DNA of 64,000 nt from Brachynemurus nebulosus (GCA_035578155.1 JAPWDM010000001.1:85523150-85587149); one strand, 5' to 3'; shown: positions 43,661 through 54,755, counted from the first letter of the stretch. Numbers and translations: made by a program. Notes: generated by a model from the sequence alone, not told the origin.

Positions 43661-44779
43661 AAGAGTTCCACAGAATCTAACATTTTTTACATCTGTAAAG
43701 TGTAATTGTTGTGAACTATTAAATAATCCGGATCTAATTTATAGACGTGTTTTTTGTCCAGGTTTATCAGTTATAATTGTGTGTTCATGTCAATTCTTCT
43801 GTTGATCGTAGAGACTGATATTCCATTTAGAGTAGTCAGTTCGCGTTTAGAAATCTTCTTGGTTCAATTCGTATCCACTCTACATTCTTTTTTCTCATTT
43901 TAAGGATTTTTTTTCAGAATGTCGTGTCACATTGACTTGGGCATTTGAACGTAAATCGACAGAGATCTTGATTCGCTTAATTCATTTCTCGGTTTCAAGA
44001 TAAAATTTGTGATTGCTATCGCGATATCTTTTTACGTTACAATTTTCTTACTTGAAGCGTTGGTAATATGTCTCAACCGACGACTTGCTGAGGGCATTAG
44101 AACTTATAACTTGGACCAATCGGCGATAGGTTTCGGTGGCATTATAGTCTGCAGAAAATCAGAACTTGAGTGTTACTGTTTTTGGACGTCAATAGAATTT
44201 CAGCCTTTCAAGTCAGAACTTGATGCTCTTTTCGAAAATTCGTCTATGCAACTGTTACACAACTTGTTAATCAAAGTGAAAAATAGACCATCCTTTCACT
44301 ACAGCTCATCACATAAAAACATATTTTTTAAATTGCTTAAGTTTGATCCGGACGATGTAATGTATATCGTACACTATTCTAGATAGTTTTTCTACTATCA
44401 CAAATCGAATTAATTAAACTGAATATTCGTTCACTCCTAAGTCCATTCAGCTCAATAAGTACCAAACAAGAAGCTAGAGATGATGAAACTTGCGCGTATT
44501 TGTCACCTTATCTTATTAAGGCCACGTTTCCATCTGCAAAAAACTTCTACAAGAAGTGTCCGACAGGCTATCAGACAGTAGCTTGCAGGTGTAAACTACG
44601 TAGTAGTAAGTGCACTCGTGACAGTTTGTCAAGCGTTTCCGGTAAGTACCTGTGAGTGCATCAGATCACAAGTCTAAGTGTTTTCACATCGATTCGCGAC
44701 AGATCTCGCTGCTTATCGGTCTAGTTTCGTATATCTCGCCCTTGCAGCTGGTCGGTTTTGTTTTCATTAAATAAATATG
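43661..44779. other. Unassigned region around one open frame
   Basis: Apart from the frame at 44009-44386 no feature is supported. A T-rich tract ending TTTTTTTCAG at 43919 could be a splice acceptor: the sequence after it is open in one frame (CRVTLTWAFERKSTEILIRL) for about 28 codons, but no donor or link to the host exons is seen. Confidence 0.35.
44009..44386 (+). CDS. Unrecognised open frame (125 codons)
   Basis: An open + strand frame starts MIAIAISFYVTIFLLEALVI (or an upstream residue), with a hydrophobic segment of about 17 residues at its N-terminus, followed by soluble-looking sequence with three Cys (VCRKSELECYC) and an end at YIVHYSR. Composition is less AT-biased than the flanks. 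I do not recognise it. It could be an eroded transposon gene or the last exon of a membrane protein, and chance is possible. Confidence 0.25.
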   Translation: MIAIAISFYVTIFLLEALVICLNRRLAEGIRTYNLDQSAIGFGGIIVCRKSELECYCFWTSIEFQPFKSELDALFENSSMQLLHNLLIKVKNRPSFHYSSSHKNIFFKLLKFDPDDVMYIVHYSR

Positions 44780-44996
44780 TCTGTCGCAGCATCCTGCATA
44801 ACATAGCGAATTCCGTTTATAAAAATTAGTTTTTCTCGGAAACCAGTTTACATAGAGTAATGATTCAAAAACCTTTTTATGTAATTTTTTCTCCTCTTTC
44901 CAATAGTGTAAAAAAATGTCGCAAGAACTTTCGAACTTGGGGAAATTTTGGCAAAAAAACATTTTCACCATACTTTTTACCGTGTTACCGTGCGGC

Positions 44997-45073
<77 letters not shown>

Positions 45074-45075
45074 CT

Positions 45076-45152
<77 letters not shown>
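44780..45152 (+). repeat. TA-cored dispersed repeat, copy e (head and TA core)
   Basis: Head TGTCGCAGCATCCTGCATAA, then TAGCGAATTCCGTTTATAAA and TGTCGCAAGAACTTTCGAAC, followed by a compound TA array (45000-45152) with CA and CTTA interruptions. The array abuts the truncated 3' LTR, so the repeat probably invaded or recombined at this LTR. Confidence 0.7.
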
Positions 45153-45154
<2 letters not shown>

Positions 45155-45434
45155 CTTGTAGTTTTATGTCGAGGAAGTAACTTGTCTCTGGCCGGTTGAT
45201 CTTCTTTATTTATAGGTTTTATAATGCTGATTCGATGTCCACGTGTCACTGAATCAGTTTTCCAGTGGTGCGATGTTTGTGAGAATTGTGAATTACCTAT
45301 GCATTTTTGATACAGTGCAAATTCCACCATTTCCGTTGGATTGGATATTTGAAATCAACATTTGAAACCTGATACTCTCTGCAGTGTCATCATTTGTGTG
45401 TCTATTGTTTTAAGCGTGTGAAGAGACTGTAACT
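45153..45434 (-). repeat. 3' LTR, truncated (282 bp)
   Basis: This sequence matches 61288-61565 of the 5' LTR along its length, with roughly fifteen base differences and one 4-bp insertion by eye. It includes GTCTCTGGCCGGTTGATCTT and CTGCAGTGTCATCATTTGTG. It ends with the LTR start (AGTTACAG in inverse) at 45434. The other end is lost in the TA array at 45152. Confidence 0.9.
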
Positions 45435-45445
45435 CCTCCCTTCTT
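45435..45445 (-). other. Polypurine tract
   Basis: On the minus strand AAGAAGGGAGG directly precedes the LTR start AGTTACAG. This is the expected primer for plus-strand synthesis in an LTR retroelement and proves that 45153-45434 is the 3' LTR rather than a solo LTR. Confidence 0.8.
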
Positions 45446-45625
45446 AATCGAAAGCGATGGCCAAAGGAGTTTTACTTCTTTGGTTGGAGTTGGGGTTGTA
45501 TGCTGTACTTCTATTTTCTTTGGTTTCCATATTTTTTTCTCCGAATGTAGAAAATACTAATAACAACTATTAAAGGAGCTAAGATGAAATAGGTTACTGA
45601 AGTATGTAGTGTTCCGTGTTTCTTT
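45446..45625 (-). pseudogene. env 3' end: membrane anchor and cytoplasmic tail fragment
   Basis: Between the insertion junction and the polypurine tract the minus strand encodes a hydrophobic stretch followed by basic residues (LIVVISIFYIRRKK), as at the C-terminus of errantivirus Env, where a single transmembrane helix precedes a short tail. It is separated from the rest of env by the insertion at 45627-49526. Confidence 0.6.
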
Positions 45626-45626
45626 A

Positions 45627-45749
45627 TTAGCGAATTTCCAAAACTGGAAATTCAGCTTTTACGCCAGGTGTCATGGTGCGACCTAAGCCCGAGACCATAT
45701 CAGAAATATGTTTTGAGGTCCCTAGAATACGAAAATGATATTCACTAAA

Positions 45750-45819
<70 letters not shown>

Positions 45820-46095
45820 CCGCGCGATAACTCTCGAACGAAACGTTTAATGCTTATGAAATTTTGTGTGCGAATTCGATTTTCCAAATCGTTGGATGAG
45901 TTCGTTAGCCAGACACGTCGGATGCCCAGAAGTAGGTTTTCCGGGCGTTTTTTGTCAACAAAATGAGTTTTTTGCCAGAATTAAGCAATTTTTCAAATTT
46001 TTTTTTACACTAAGCCATTGTAAAAGGTAAAACGCATAAAAAATGTTTTTATACCGTTGCTCTAAATTACTTATTTTTCGAGAAAAACTAGGAAA
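45627..46095 (-). repeat. TA-cored dispersed repeat, copy f (tail and core)
   Basis: In inverse orientation this copy shows the tail (GCGAATTTCCAAAACTGGAA, GACCTAAGCCCGAGACCATA, GAGGTCCCTAGAATACGAAA), a TA tract (45756-45815), then TAACTCTCGAACGAAACGTT, GATGAGTTCGTTAGCCAGAC and CACGTCGGATGCCC. The match fades at about 46095 within the sequence corresponding to TAGTTTTTCTCG. TATTA precedes it (45622-45626) and also follows the matching head at 49526, so the two may delimit one insertion. Confidence 0.75.
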
Positions 46096-46806
46096 TATGT
46101 CGTTCTCCATTTCACTCGCACTCGCATTCTTTTTTTTTCTGTCTCATTTTTTGCGAGCTAAATTCGAAAAAAGCCGCTTTATAAGTAGCGTGTCATGATT
46201 TTTTTAATCCATTTTAACGATTCGGCTATATTCTATTTCTCTGTCAGTTAAATGTTTTTATAATGTATCTCTGTTCCATTTTTTTTTACAAAAAAAATCC
46301 CGACGATATCTGTTATGTGATATGATCAGAATTTAGATTATATTTACACCTTCCTAAAATTAATAAGAGTTTGCTTCAATCGTATAAAAATTACGTTAAA
46401 TCATATTCAAACAATAATATTTTTACGTAATTTTTTATCCAATTGACAATACAGTTATGATTAGAATTGTATAATCAGAGCATTCTAATATTAAATAATT
46501 TTGCACATTCAATTTTTTTTTTTAACAAAGAAAAATTTTTTTAAATTTTGACACATTCTTTTATGAAATTTCGATTAAGAAATATTAAAAAATTTTAAAG
46601 TGAATCATTTAAAAAGAGTTAAAAATAAATTAAAAAGGAAACATTTCTCTATTTTAACATATTTGTAAAGAAAATTTTACAGTTTACTTACAGTTTTTTG
46701 AAAAAATGTAATAACATTTTTACATACAATAAAGATTATATTTGAACGGTAGGAAATCCACAAATTTTTTTTTATTTCTTTAATTAATTATTAAATTTGG
46801 TTTTAG

Positions 46807-46879
46807 AAGAAAATCTTCGTCTAATTCGCTCCAAGCCGAAAGTATAGCCACTAATAAGGACATTCCACTGTTAAAATAA
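46807..46879 (+). CDS. Possible terminal exon or captured exon fragment
   Basis: After a T-rich tract ending GGTTTTAG the + strand frame reads RKSSSNSLQAESIATNKDIP then LLK and a stop at 46877-46879. AATAAA at 46875 and 46957 could serve as poly(A) signals. The sequence looks protein-like (Ser-rich, then a mixed tail). It needs an incoming intron of phase 2, whereas exon 4 ends in phase 0, so it cannot be joined directly to the four exons above. It also lies inside an insertion in a retroelement. It may be a distant exon of the host gene reached through a missing exon, a transduplicated fragment, or chance. Confidence 0.3.
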
Positions 46880-49019
46880 ATGGAAAATATATTGAAATTT
46901 ATTTAATGAAAGCCATTCATACACATTTTTAAAATATCCTTTTGAATTATATAACAAATAAAATCTGTGTAAAAAAATCTAATTGACGTGTTTTTTCTCA
47001 ATTTGCTAATATTAAGTAAGGCTCGTTAATTAGGGAGTGATTGTGTTAAAATTTTAATATAAAATATGGTAATTTTAACCCTCTTTAAAAGAACATTTCG
47101 ATTTTAACAATAAAAAAATTTTAAAAAGTGTTTTCGTTTTTCCCGGATTACCAAAAACTGTTCATAGGCATATCTGTGACTAAAGTTGCCTCCCTTTCTT
47201 AAGAAAATAAAGTATTTTTAAAATTTTGTGCAAAAGAATAAAACACAATTAACGAAAAAAAAGTACGCGTTTCCATATTTTTAAGATTTTGTAGTACAAG
47301 AAAATCCTTATAAATTCATCATATCTGTTATTGCATTTACTAGCTTTTACGCAATTTAATAAACAAAAGTCTGAAAATGGACGTAGAATCTCACTGTTAT
47401 TAATTATTATGTCTTAGTCTTTTGAAAAATTATTTTTTGAACTAAAATAAGAATAGGAGGAATATAAACTTAGGGGTAAACGACAGGAGTATATAAACTT
47501 TATTTTAGATTCTACGTTTATTTTTACAGAAAATCATCAAGTACCTATTATTTCTTTTTTGAATGTATAAATACAAAAAGTTCGAAATTATTTTATATTA
47601 GAATTTCAATTTTGGTCGACCCTACGGGTTGTCCCCATTTACTCTTTTCTCGTCTCTTTTGACCCCAATTTTTCATAGAGAAGAAATTATACGATTTTTG
47701 TTAATTTTTCAAAAACCACCGATATTTTTAAATTTTTTTGGATACTGCTGATAAAGTGACCATCTTCGCGTAAATTTTTAATATATTAAAGATTAGGTAC
47801 TCATAAAATAAATACAAAAAAATACGGTGTGAAGTCGGAATGCGTACCTATTCATCCTTGTCTACGGTAGCACATTTTTTATTGACATAAATATTAGAAA
47901 CGCAGGAAAAGAGACCAGGAATCAACATAGAAGTGGATTATGGTACGATATATTTTCTGAAAAAAGTGCTTAGGACCAAAGTTATAGAGTTCAAAGTGAT
48001 GCACTTGATGATCTTGAAGCACTTGACTCTCGTGATGCACTTGACTTTGAAGTTGACCTTGAGGTCAATTTCCAAAGTCATTTGAAAATCATTTAATATT
48101 TTTCAAAAGGAGTAGTTTACTTTTCATCCCTAAATGGTTCAAAGTATATTCGAACGAATTTCACATGCAAGATAGAAAATAAGTGATCAAGAAGTAATTT
48201 TGAAAAATACTTGCTCAATCGCAATCGGAAAAATAATAGTTAATCATATGTTGAATTGAATTCCTAATATGATAACTATAGAGTAGCAATAAAAATTTTA
48301 AAAAATTTTGAAAATTTCTAATATAACATAAAGTTAATGTTTAACTTACAATTGGAGTGATATTAAATCTTTTCTTAACTTCTAAAATTACTTACAAAAA
48401 TGTTTTCTTCTAATTTTTTCTATAAATTTGCGCCTATTTTTCCATTTCGTCAGGTTTTTATTTTTTTTATTTTAGAAAAATAACGCAACAAATCAATTTT
48501 GAAGATAGATTGAGTCAATACATGAAATTACTGCTTATAGGTACAGGATATGGTCAAAGTTCGGCAATGGCTAATCATTTTCAACTGACCTTGAAAATCG
48601 ATTTCAGGGTCACTATCAAGTGCATCGCTTTAAATTCTACAAATTTGGTACTCAGCCCTTTTTTCAAAAAATATGCCGTTTCAAAAATATTTAGCTATAA
48701 CTGTTTTCATCTACAGAGGTTGAATGGTGTTTTCTACCCCTAAAAAGCGTATTTAGCCGAAATAAAAAAACACGTATTTAATATTTTTCGCTGTTTAATA
48801 AGTATGTTAAGTTTCATTCAAATTGGCAAGTATTAGTTGGGTAGTGTTATTTGTCAGAATGTTTTGCCGATCTAGTTTTTTCAATATTTCTTTGCTCGTT
48901 TTCAGAATTTGTATTTTAATTTCTACGGACAAATAACTCATTCTTTTCTTCGATTTTAGTAACTTTTATTTGCTGATGTTGACCATTAATTGATCGAAAC
49001 ATATCAAATATTTTTCAAT

Positions 49020-49480
49020 GATTTTTTTAGCGAATGTCGAAAATTTTGAAAATTTTTTCACCGTTAGTAAGTTAAAGTATTTGAATTCATTAAGTAATTA
49101 AATGATGTCCACAAGAACCTTACGAACTACCATAAGTTATATGAGATCCCTAGGACCCGTTTTTTACTGTTAGGATAAACTTTTTACTAAAATTATTTTA
49201 GATGAATAAAGGTTATGTTGTATGATTTCCGCCAGGGTTTACTGTTCCCATTATTGTAAAAAATAAACTAACCGACCGATTTTGAAAATTTTTTCACTGT
49301 TAGAGAACTAAATTATTTTAGATGGATACAACTATGCTGCACAAAGTCCGTTCGGGTTCTTGGGTTCCAAAAATATCAAAACTAATTACCCAGCCGATTT
49401 TAAAAAATCTTTTACTCTTAGAAAGCTAAACTATTTTAAATAGGTACAGTTCTTAGATGAGATCCGCCAGTCCCCAAAAT
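49020..49480 (+). repeat. Tandem array of about 120-bp units
   Basis: CCGATTTTGAAAATTTTTTC followed by ACTGTTAGAGAACTAAATTA and TTTTAGATGGATAC recurs at about 49038, 49155, 49275 and 49396. Each unit ends with TCCGCCAG or TCCGTTCGGGTT. Copies become more diverged outward. Confidence 0.75.
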
Positions 49481-49526
49481 TTGGAAATTCGCTATGTTAT
49501 GCAGATGCTGCGACAGGGGTATTAGT
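49481..49526 (-). repeat. TA-cored dispersed repeat, head (inverse)
   Basis: In inverse the sequence reads CCCCTGTCGCAGCATCTGCA then TAACATAGCGAATTTCC, the head of the family. It is followed immediately by TATTA and then env sequence. A short stem (GCAG...CTGC) lies just inside the end. Confidence 0.7.
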
Positions 49527-50190
49527 TGTATTTCCTCTCGGTTCTGAATATGGAAGTTTTTCAGTTTGTATACGTAAAATCTTCGTAAATGCAGGAGGCA
49601 GGCTTATTGAGAAGCAGATTGCCAAAGAACTTTGAATGTTTTATGTTGATACTGCTTGTTTTGAGGTGGCATATGTAGATTTGCTCTACTCTGGGACACT
49701 CTTGGTCAACTAAATACAACTGATACTCGTTGGAAAGGACGTATGGTTGGATGATTTTTATTGTTTTTATGGTATAAGTGGGTAATTGTTCTAGGTAATT
49801 TAACTGGTAGTTTTCAGGATAAAAATTGGGGATACGGGTGTTAAAAATTATGCTTGTATCATTATAGTAGCTCGAGAAGTTAGTATATTTCTTCATAAGA
49901 GGCAAAGGGTATTGCTTGATGTCTTGTGAAAGCATCTTCTAACTCATTTGGTAAAAGGATAGATTTGGAAACAATATTGAACTTGGCTAGATTAATTGAA
50001 TGTGTAGTATCTTTTAGATGCTCGTTTAAGGTGTCAGTATTATAAGTCAATTGATACACGTACTGCATGAATTTGACGTCTTCTTCTACATGCCTATTGA
50101 TGTTATTTGATATCGAGTTTAATAGTCCAAGAGCCAGTGGCCGGCTACCTGTATGTATTTGACCAGACTTAGATTTTTGTACAGTGAGTC
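49527..50190 (-). pseudogene. env, middle part
   Basis: Two overlapping minus-strand frames (49880-50209 and 49561-49935) encode the part of Env after the fusion segment: a helix-rich region (NNINRHVEEDVKFMQ), then LVDQECPRVEQIYICHL, with the Cys spacing seen in errantivirus Env. The frames change at about 49900. The upstream part lies across the 6.2-kb insertion and the downstream part across the TA-cored repeat block, so the gene is dead. Confidence 0.7.
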
Positions 50191-50453
50191 CCCTATACCT
50201 ACCATACATGAAATGGGAACTCGCTAAGCCCAGCGCGGTTATAACAGCTGGAGCTCAGGGAGGCCAGGTATCAAAAGTAGAGGAAACTCAAATGTATTTG
50301 ACCACGTCTGCCATTTGAAAATTTAAAAATACATTGTTATTATTATTGGAAAATAACAATAGCAGACCATTATCGTGCGATTAACATCGTGGCAGACGAT
50401 TTTTAATGTGCCAAAAAATATGCAATTTTGAAATTTCTTGACCACGTCTGCTC
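50191..50453 (+). repeat. Left terminal inverted repeat of the Academ-like element
   Basis: About 260 bp, matching 56162-56424 in inverse with roughly 90% identity by eye. It contains AATACATTGTTATTATTATT and TCGTGCGATTAACATCGTGG, both with exact or nearly exact partners at the other end. Confidence 0.9.
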
Positions 50454-50469
50454 AGTAAAGTTTAAATTT

Positions 50470-50853
50470 TTAAATTGATCCAAACACATTCAATAAAGAA
50501 TTTATTATTATCGATTTACCAGGGACATTGCTAATTAATTCGCTAACAAAGTCTGGAAGTGGATTTCCCTCGAACCATTTGAAGACAAATGCATCGTCTT
50601 GTTGGATCCAACCATATTCCAATGGGTTTAATTTTGTAGGCTGCTTTTTGAAGGCATTTCTCCAAATACTAGAAATATAATGAGCCCTCAAAAATTGCTG
50701 ATACAACTCACTCTTGCACTGTGGTATTGAACTTGCGTCAAAAGTATGCACTTTTTTGTTGAAGCTTTCGTTGACATCTATGGCCTTGTAGCTGTTTACA
50801 AATAGTTGGAATTTTCCATCATCCACGTCCTCACATTTTTTGGCATTATACAT
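50470..50853 (-). pseudogene. Academ-like protein, C-terminal segment
   Basis: An open frame of 127 codons with FDASSIPQCKSELYQQFLRA, HYISSIWRNAF and NPLEYGWIQQDDAFVFKWFE. In the large metazoan family this corresponds to the segment after the nuclease-like domain (an S-x-P-P-C...L.QHLLRA.Y...W pattern followed by YGW). It lacks the Cys-rich extreme tail common in relatives and ends shortly before the left TIR. The function of this segment is unknown. Confidence 0.65.
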
Positions 50854-50999
50854 CTGGCAAGTAAACTGTTGAATAACGTTAAATAATGGTTGTAACTCAT
50901 CCTCTGTTAAATCTTGTTCACCTGTTCAGCTATTCATAAGTTTTTGTAATGTCAATATATCTTTCTTTGTTCCCTGTTCCCATCAGCATCTAAATATGA

Positions 51000-51146
51000 G
51001 AAGCGGAATTCTTTAATTGAGCCATATTACCAATCATTATGATTAAAATATCGGTATCAGAGGCTCTAATGGCAATATTTGACTGCTCGGAGATGTTACA
51101 AGCATGATAAATTATTTTCGTATCTGCTTCTTCATGTAAAGTGCGA
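51000..51146 (-). pseudogene. Academ-like protein, XPG/PIN-type nuclease motifs
   Basis: On the minus strand the frame reads HEEADTKIIYHACNISEQSN and, directly after, IAIRASDTDILIIMIGNMAQ. EEADT and SDTDI are the conserved acidic motifs of the XPG/FEN-like (PIN fold) nuclease domain, where these Asp and Glu residues bind metal. The intact spacing of the two motifs shows that the copy derives from a catalytic protein, although frames on either side are broken. Confidence 0.7.
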
Positions 51147-51416
51147 GACAGATCTTCAACAATATTTGTTTGGACAATATCATTAACAATTTGATAAGAT
51201 TGACTATTCCGGAAATTTAAATGAATCAGTCGATTACTTAAATAAAAATGATACCATTTCGTTACTGAACCAATGTTTAATAATTCTTCAATTCTTTTAC
51301 AAAATCTGACGGTCGCACTTGGTCAGGTCCAGAAATTTTATAGTCGATTAACGATGCTTCATGTCGTAGACATCTTTCATTGCCTTTTATTGATGGATGC
51401 AAATATTGGTCAAAAA

Positions 51417-51629
51417 TTACATCGATTCGGCGTGCTGGATACTTTGCAAAAAATTTTTAAAAATATTTCCGAATGTTTTAGGTACTACTTTCATCGAATG
51501 GAGGGTGAAAAACTCATCAATTAAGAATACATCTGTATAATGTGGCGGTTCTTGGACAATATTTGATTCCAGGCATTTTACAAGTACGGATTTATCAGTT
51601 TTGCATATACCGCCATCTAAATGACACAA
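51417..51629 (-). pseudogene. Academ-like protein, start of the nuclease-like domain
   Basis: An open frame with HYTDVFLIDEFFTLHSMKVV then PKTFGNIFKNFL. In relatives the segment reads like VxIIDGxxLLHxL...PxTFG, where the Asp of IID is the first metal ligand of the PIN/XPG fold; here IDE keeps the Asp. It is separated from the EADT block by about 270 bp of broken frame. Confidence 0.6.
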
Positions 51630-51674
51630 GGCTAGAGGTACAGAAGTTATTGGATAAGAAGTTACAGATAATTT

Positions 51675-52013
51675 TCAGCACATCAATTTTGTGATCCACT
51701 GAAATTCCGAGTAAACGCCTGAATAAATCGCGCTGTAACTTAACTTCTTCATTCTTTCCCCCGATTTTAATTGTTTTCTTCTTCTCAAGTTGACTGAAGA
51801 AATTGTGAATTGGTGTTTTTTAATTGATTTTTCAAATCGTCTAGGATTAGATGCACATTCTGATATAAAAGTATTTCGTTGTTCAGCACCAATCTTTTCG
51901 ATATTCAAAAGAAATTCCTCCTCTTGAGGTGTAGCAGCTTGTCCAGAAGCAATATTAAATGACTGATTTGGAGATAAATCAGAGCTGAACGGATTTATAC
52001 ATATATCGATCAA
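51675..52013 (-). pseudogene. Academ-like protein, linker segment
   Basis: An open frame of 112 codons beginning IDICINPFSSDLSPNQSFNI, with SGQAATPQEEEFLLNIEKIG and RRFEKSIKKH. It continues the previous frame (52010-52249) after a one-base shift near 52010 and has the character of the linker between the central domain and the nuclease. No motif of known function. Confidence 0.5.
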
Positions 52014-52249
52014 GTCTTGATAAACTTTTCAAGTGGTTCACTACTTTTTTTAATATTGTGTGGCTTCAATTCTGCTGAAATATCTTGCTTTTTGGTAATT
52101 CCTAATTCTTCCAGAATGTGCGTTATTATCGTTGATCGAATGTCGTGGCTTCTTGCCCAACGTTGGCGAGCTGAAAGAGAATTAGTCAAATTTACGATAC
52201 CAGTCAATCTTTTAGCAGCATCCGCATTGATGGTTTGCTCTAATGTCAA
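52010..52249 (-). pseudogene. Academ-like protein, conserved TIE-type segment
   Basis: A 79-codon frame beginning TLEQTINADAAKRLTGIVNL, then SLSARQRWARSHDIRSTI. In relatives the motif DQTIExTINxDAxxxxGG follows a DL/IPVD segment and is one of the best conserved of the family; its acidic residue may be part of the catalytic triad, but that is inference. The preceding residues lie in another frame (about 52250-52410, with KGFFGIKRA-like sequence), so a frameshift separates it from the next piece. Confidence 0.6.
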
Positions 52250-52408
52250 GTCAATAGGTTACCTCGAAAAAGGTTTATCAGCTCGTTTTATTCCAAAAAA
52301 ACCTTTTTGGAAATCTTCTTCCAGTTCGGGATGAGTTTCAGAAACTTTCTGAACTGTCCATTTGGCATAATTTTGGTGATTACACGCAAAAAATAGATTC
52401 GTTATTTT

Positions 52409-53695
52409 TTATAATACGTCCATAAATAATTGGAAGTCTCCGACACGAATGCTCCTACTTAATGCCAAATAGTGATGAACAAGCTTTATGTATATCATGT
52501 AAAATTGGGCGGTTTTCCCAAATTCGCCATTAAGAGTTTGTTGTTTATATATGGCATGTTCATTACACAAGTTTTTCAAATCCTCATTGTGAATAAAATA
52601 TGCTGGTGTCTGACAGGATTCTAATCTTTCGATTTCTTCTTGTATATCATCAGATATTTGGAGATTTTTATAGGTTAGAAAAGATCTAAAATGCAAAACT
52701 TGTAATTCTAATGCCGTTATTGGATGTAGCCGTTTGCATCGGTTAAAATGCTTACCGTCGATAAAACTTGAAATAGATCCACTGGCAAGCATTTCACTTT
52801 CAACCATTATTGTAAATAACCCACAGCCATTTAATATTTTACCAATCGTCTTAAAATATGAGAGCATAATATCAAAAGCACCCAAATGTATGAATAATTT
52901 TTGAAAGGTGTCTTTTTCGTTACATTGAATCTGGAGTGCAATTTTTGCGATAGCCAAATCATAAGTCACTTGGATGTAAGGTTGATTTAGTTCTTCCAAA
53001 ATTGATAGGCATTGATGCATTGTTTCCAAGACCACTGCGTTATTAGTTGGTGATGCATTAATCGGAGTCACATATGAAATTAATTGTTTAGGAGAATCAT
53101 CTTTCATTACTTTACTGTTGAAACCAACCCACATAGGAGTTTTTGACAGTCTAATAGCATGACTGAGTATCCAAATATTATCGATCCGATCATAAAGACT
53201 CTTATGTACAATAATATTTTTTTCTACTTCAATTTCTAGTTGAATATTACTAGTCTTTTTCAGTTTTTTGGTACACTGTGGTAATTCATGGTCAATAGAT
53301 TCAATAGTTCGTCTTCGGCGCTTATTATGTGTTATAGTCTCTAGTACTTCTTCTTCGGTATCATCTTCAAGGCTATTGTCAGTGTTTTGGTATATTATTC
53401 CAACAGTGTCATGAAGAGTGTCTTTTCCAGTTTGTGTGTCAACAAACCTTTCGAAATTGTCAAAAGCTAAACATGTAGCAAGATTTTTAGTCTTGTTAAT
53501 TGCTTCAGGACATAATCCGGCTCGTGAAATTGATGAATATGTCGCTTCGGTTTCTAATTCTTCAATTGTGTTGTAACTAATACAATGACCGTAACGATTT
53601 ATTACATCAATTAATTTACGACTCCTTGTAAGGCTTTTTAATGCCATGCCTAAGCAAATGTGTTTTGAGGTTTTAACGTTGCCATTGTGAGTCAT
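52409..53695 (-). pseudogene. Academ-like protein, central domain (428 codons open)
   Basis: The longest open frame of the window. It reads NVKTSKHICLGMALKSLTRS (a highly conserved block), LATCLAFDNFERFVDTQTGK then DTLHDTVGIIYQN, a basic stretch (NKRRRR, a likely nuclear signal), TPMWVGFNSKV, QVTYDLAIAKIALQIQ, HLGAFDIMLSYFKTIGKILN and LVHHYLALSRSIRVGDFQLF. In the family the LxxDNxE, TxDxxxxxKA and LGxFHxLMxFLxxIG motifs recur in this order; the last here has Asp for His. The frame is uninterrupted, suggesting relatively recent decay of the rest. Its role is inferred as the transposase core. Confidence 0.7.
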
Positions 53696-54755
53696 ATTGG
53701 AAAATCGAATGGAGGTGTGGTTTAATATTTAGGCTATCCGCAGTAGTTTTTCGATTTGTCACCAGATGGCAGCTAAATAAATAGTGGCAATTTTGAATTG
53801 TCCATTTTTGCTTGGTAACAATAAATTATTATAAAAAAAATAGGAACAACATTCCAAAAATTTGCTATTTTTTTTTTCGTTAATTTTTCAGTAGTAGTTA
53901 ATGTTTGAAATGCTAGTTGCAATACTTAATTCGCTATCAGATATAATAAACGTAGAAAATAACACTGGTAACATTCGATTCAATTGTAAATTCGATTTCA
54001 TCAATTTTTCCTTTCATGACATCAAATACATACATTGCCTTCTTCATCTCCTATTTCTTTTTTTTGTTTTCCCTTCTAGATTATTAATCACTTCTAGATT
54101 ACCGTGAGAAATAGTCGATTATTTCTTATTTGATCATTTTTATGAAGAAATCTTTCTTAAATGTTTTCTCTTTTAATAGGGCTCGAGTTTCTCTTAATGA
54201 ATCAAACTTTGTATTGATTGTATAATATTGAAGCTTGAGAGATGGGACAGATATTTTCTTGATGTATATTACTACCTATAGTAGATAGATTAAAATATGA
54301 TTAGGTAGTAAAAAATAAGTTTTGTAATTATACTTATGTAATAAAATCTTGTGGTTTAAAATGAACTGAACAAACTCTCATTGAAGGCATCACTTTTTTA
54401 CCCATTTTCTGAATGTTTATCCATGCTAATCAGCGACCAACCAATTCTTCTTTGTTATATTACGATTGTAGCAACATTTGTATATTATTCTTGGGACCTT
54501 CTACTGTTGCATTCAAACACACAACAGTATACATTTACTTTTTCGTCATGAAAATTCCATAATTTGAAAAATTTTCATATATTAAATTTGATTAAATTAG
54601 GGTAAAATATTTTTAATGGCAAGTCATAAAAAAAATTACAGCTGATTAAAGTTCACTTGATTTATATAAAATGTACAGATAGCCTTTCCGCAGTAGTTTA
54701 TTTTCGGGCCACCAGATAGCATATCAAAATTCTCCGTTTTCCAATAAATTATGTC
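53696..54755. other. 1.06-kb interruption of the Academ-like gene, bounded by direct repeats
   Basis: Coding similarity stops at 54756 and resumes at 53695 with the next part of the protein, so this block is an insertion or an intron. Near each edge lies the same phrase: GCTATCCGCAGTAGTTTTTC then CACCAGATGGCAGC at about 53731, and TTTCCGCAGTAGTTTATTTT then CACCAGATAGCA at about 54686. The interior is AT-rich without coding signal. Splice signals are not obvious. Confidence 0.5.

Larger units (their letters stand above)
46096..49480. other. 3.4-kb unassigned interior between repeat ends
   Basis: This segment lies between the tail half and the head of the TA-cored repeat. It contains an exon-like open stretch (46807-46879), a phrase GATGCACTTGA/AAGCACTTGACT repeated at 47998-48060, long AT-rich sequence and a tandem array (49020-49480). 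It could be cargo of a longer family member or a separate nested element. No transposase is visible. Confidence 0.45.

Noticed and set aside
43919..44005. Possible exon after TTTTTTTCAG
   Set aside because: No donor site and a stop within 28 codons in the only open frame; not linked to exons 1-4.
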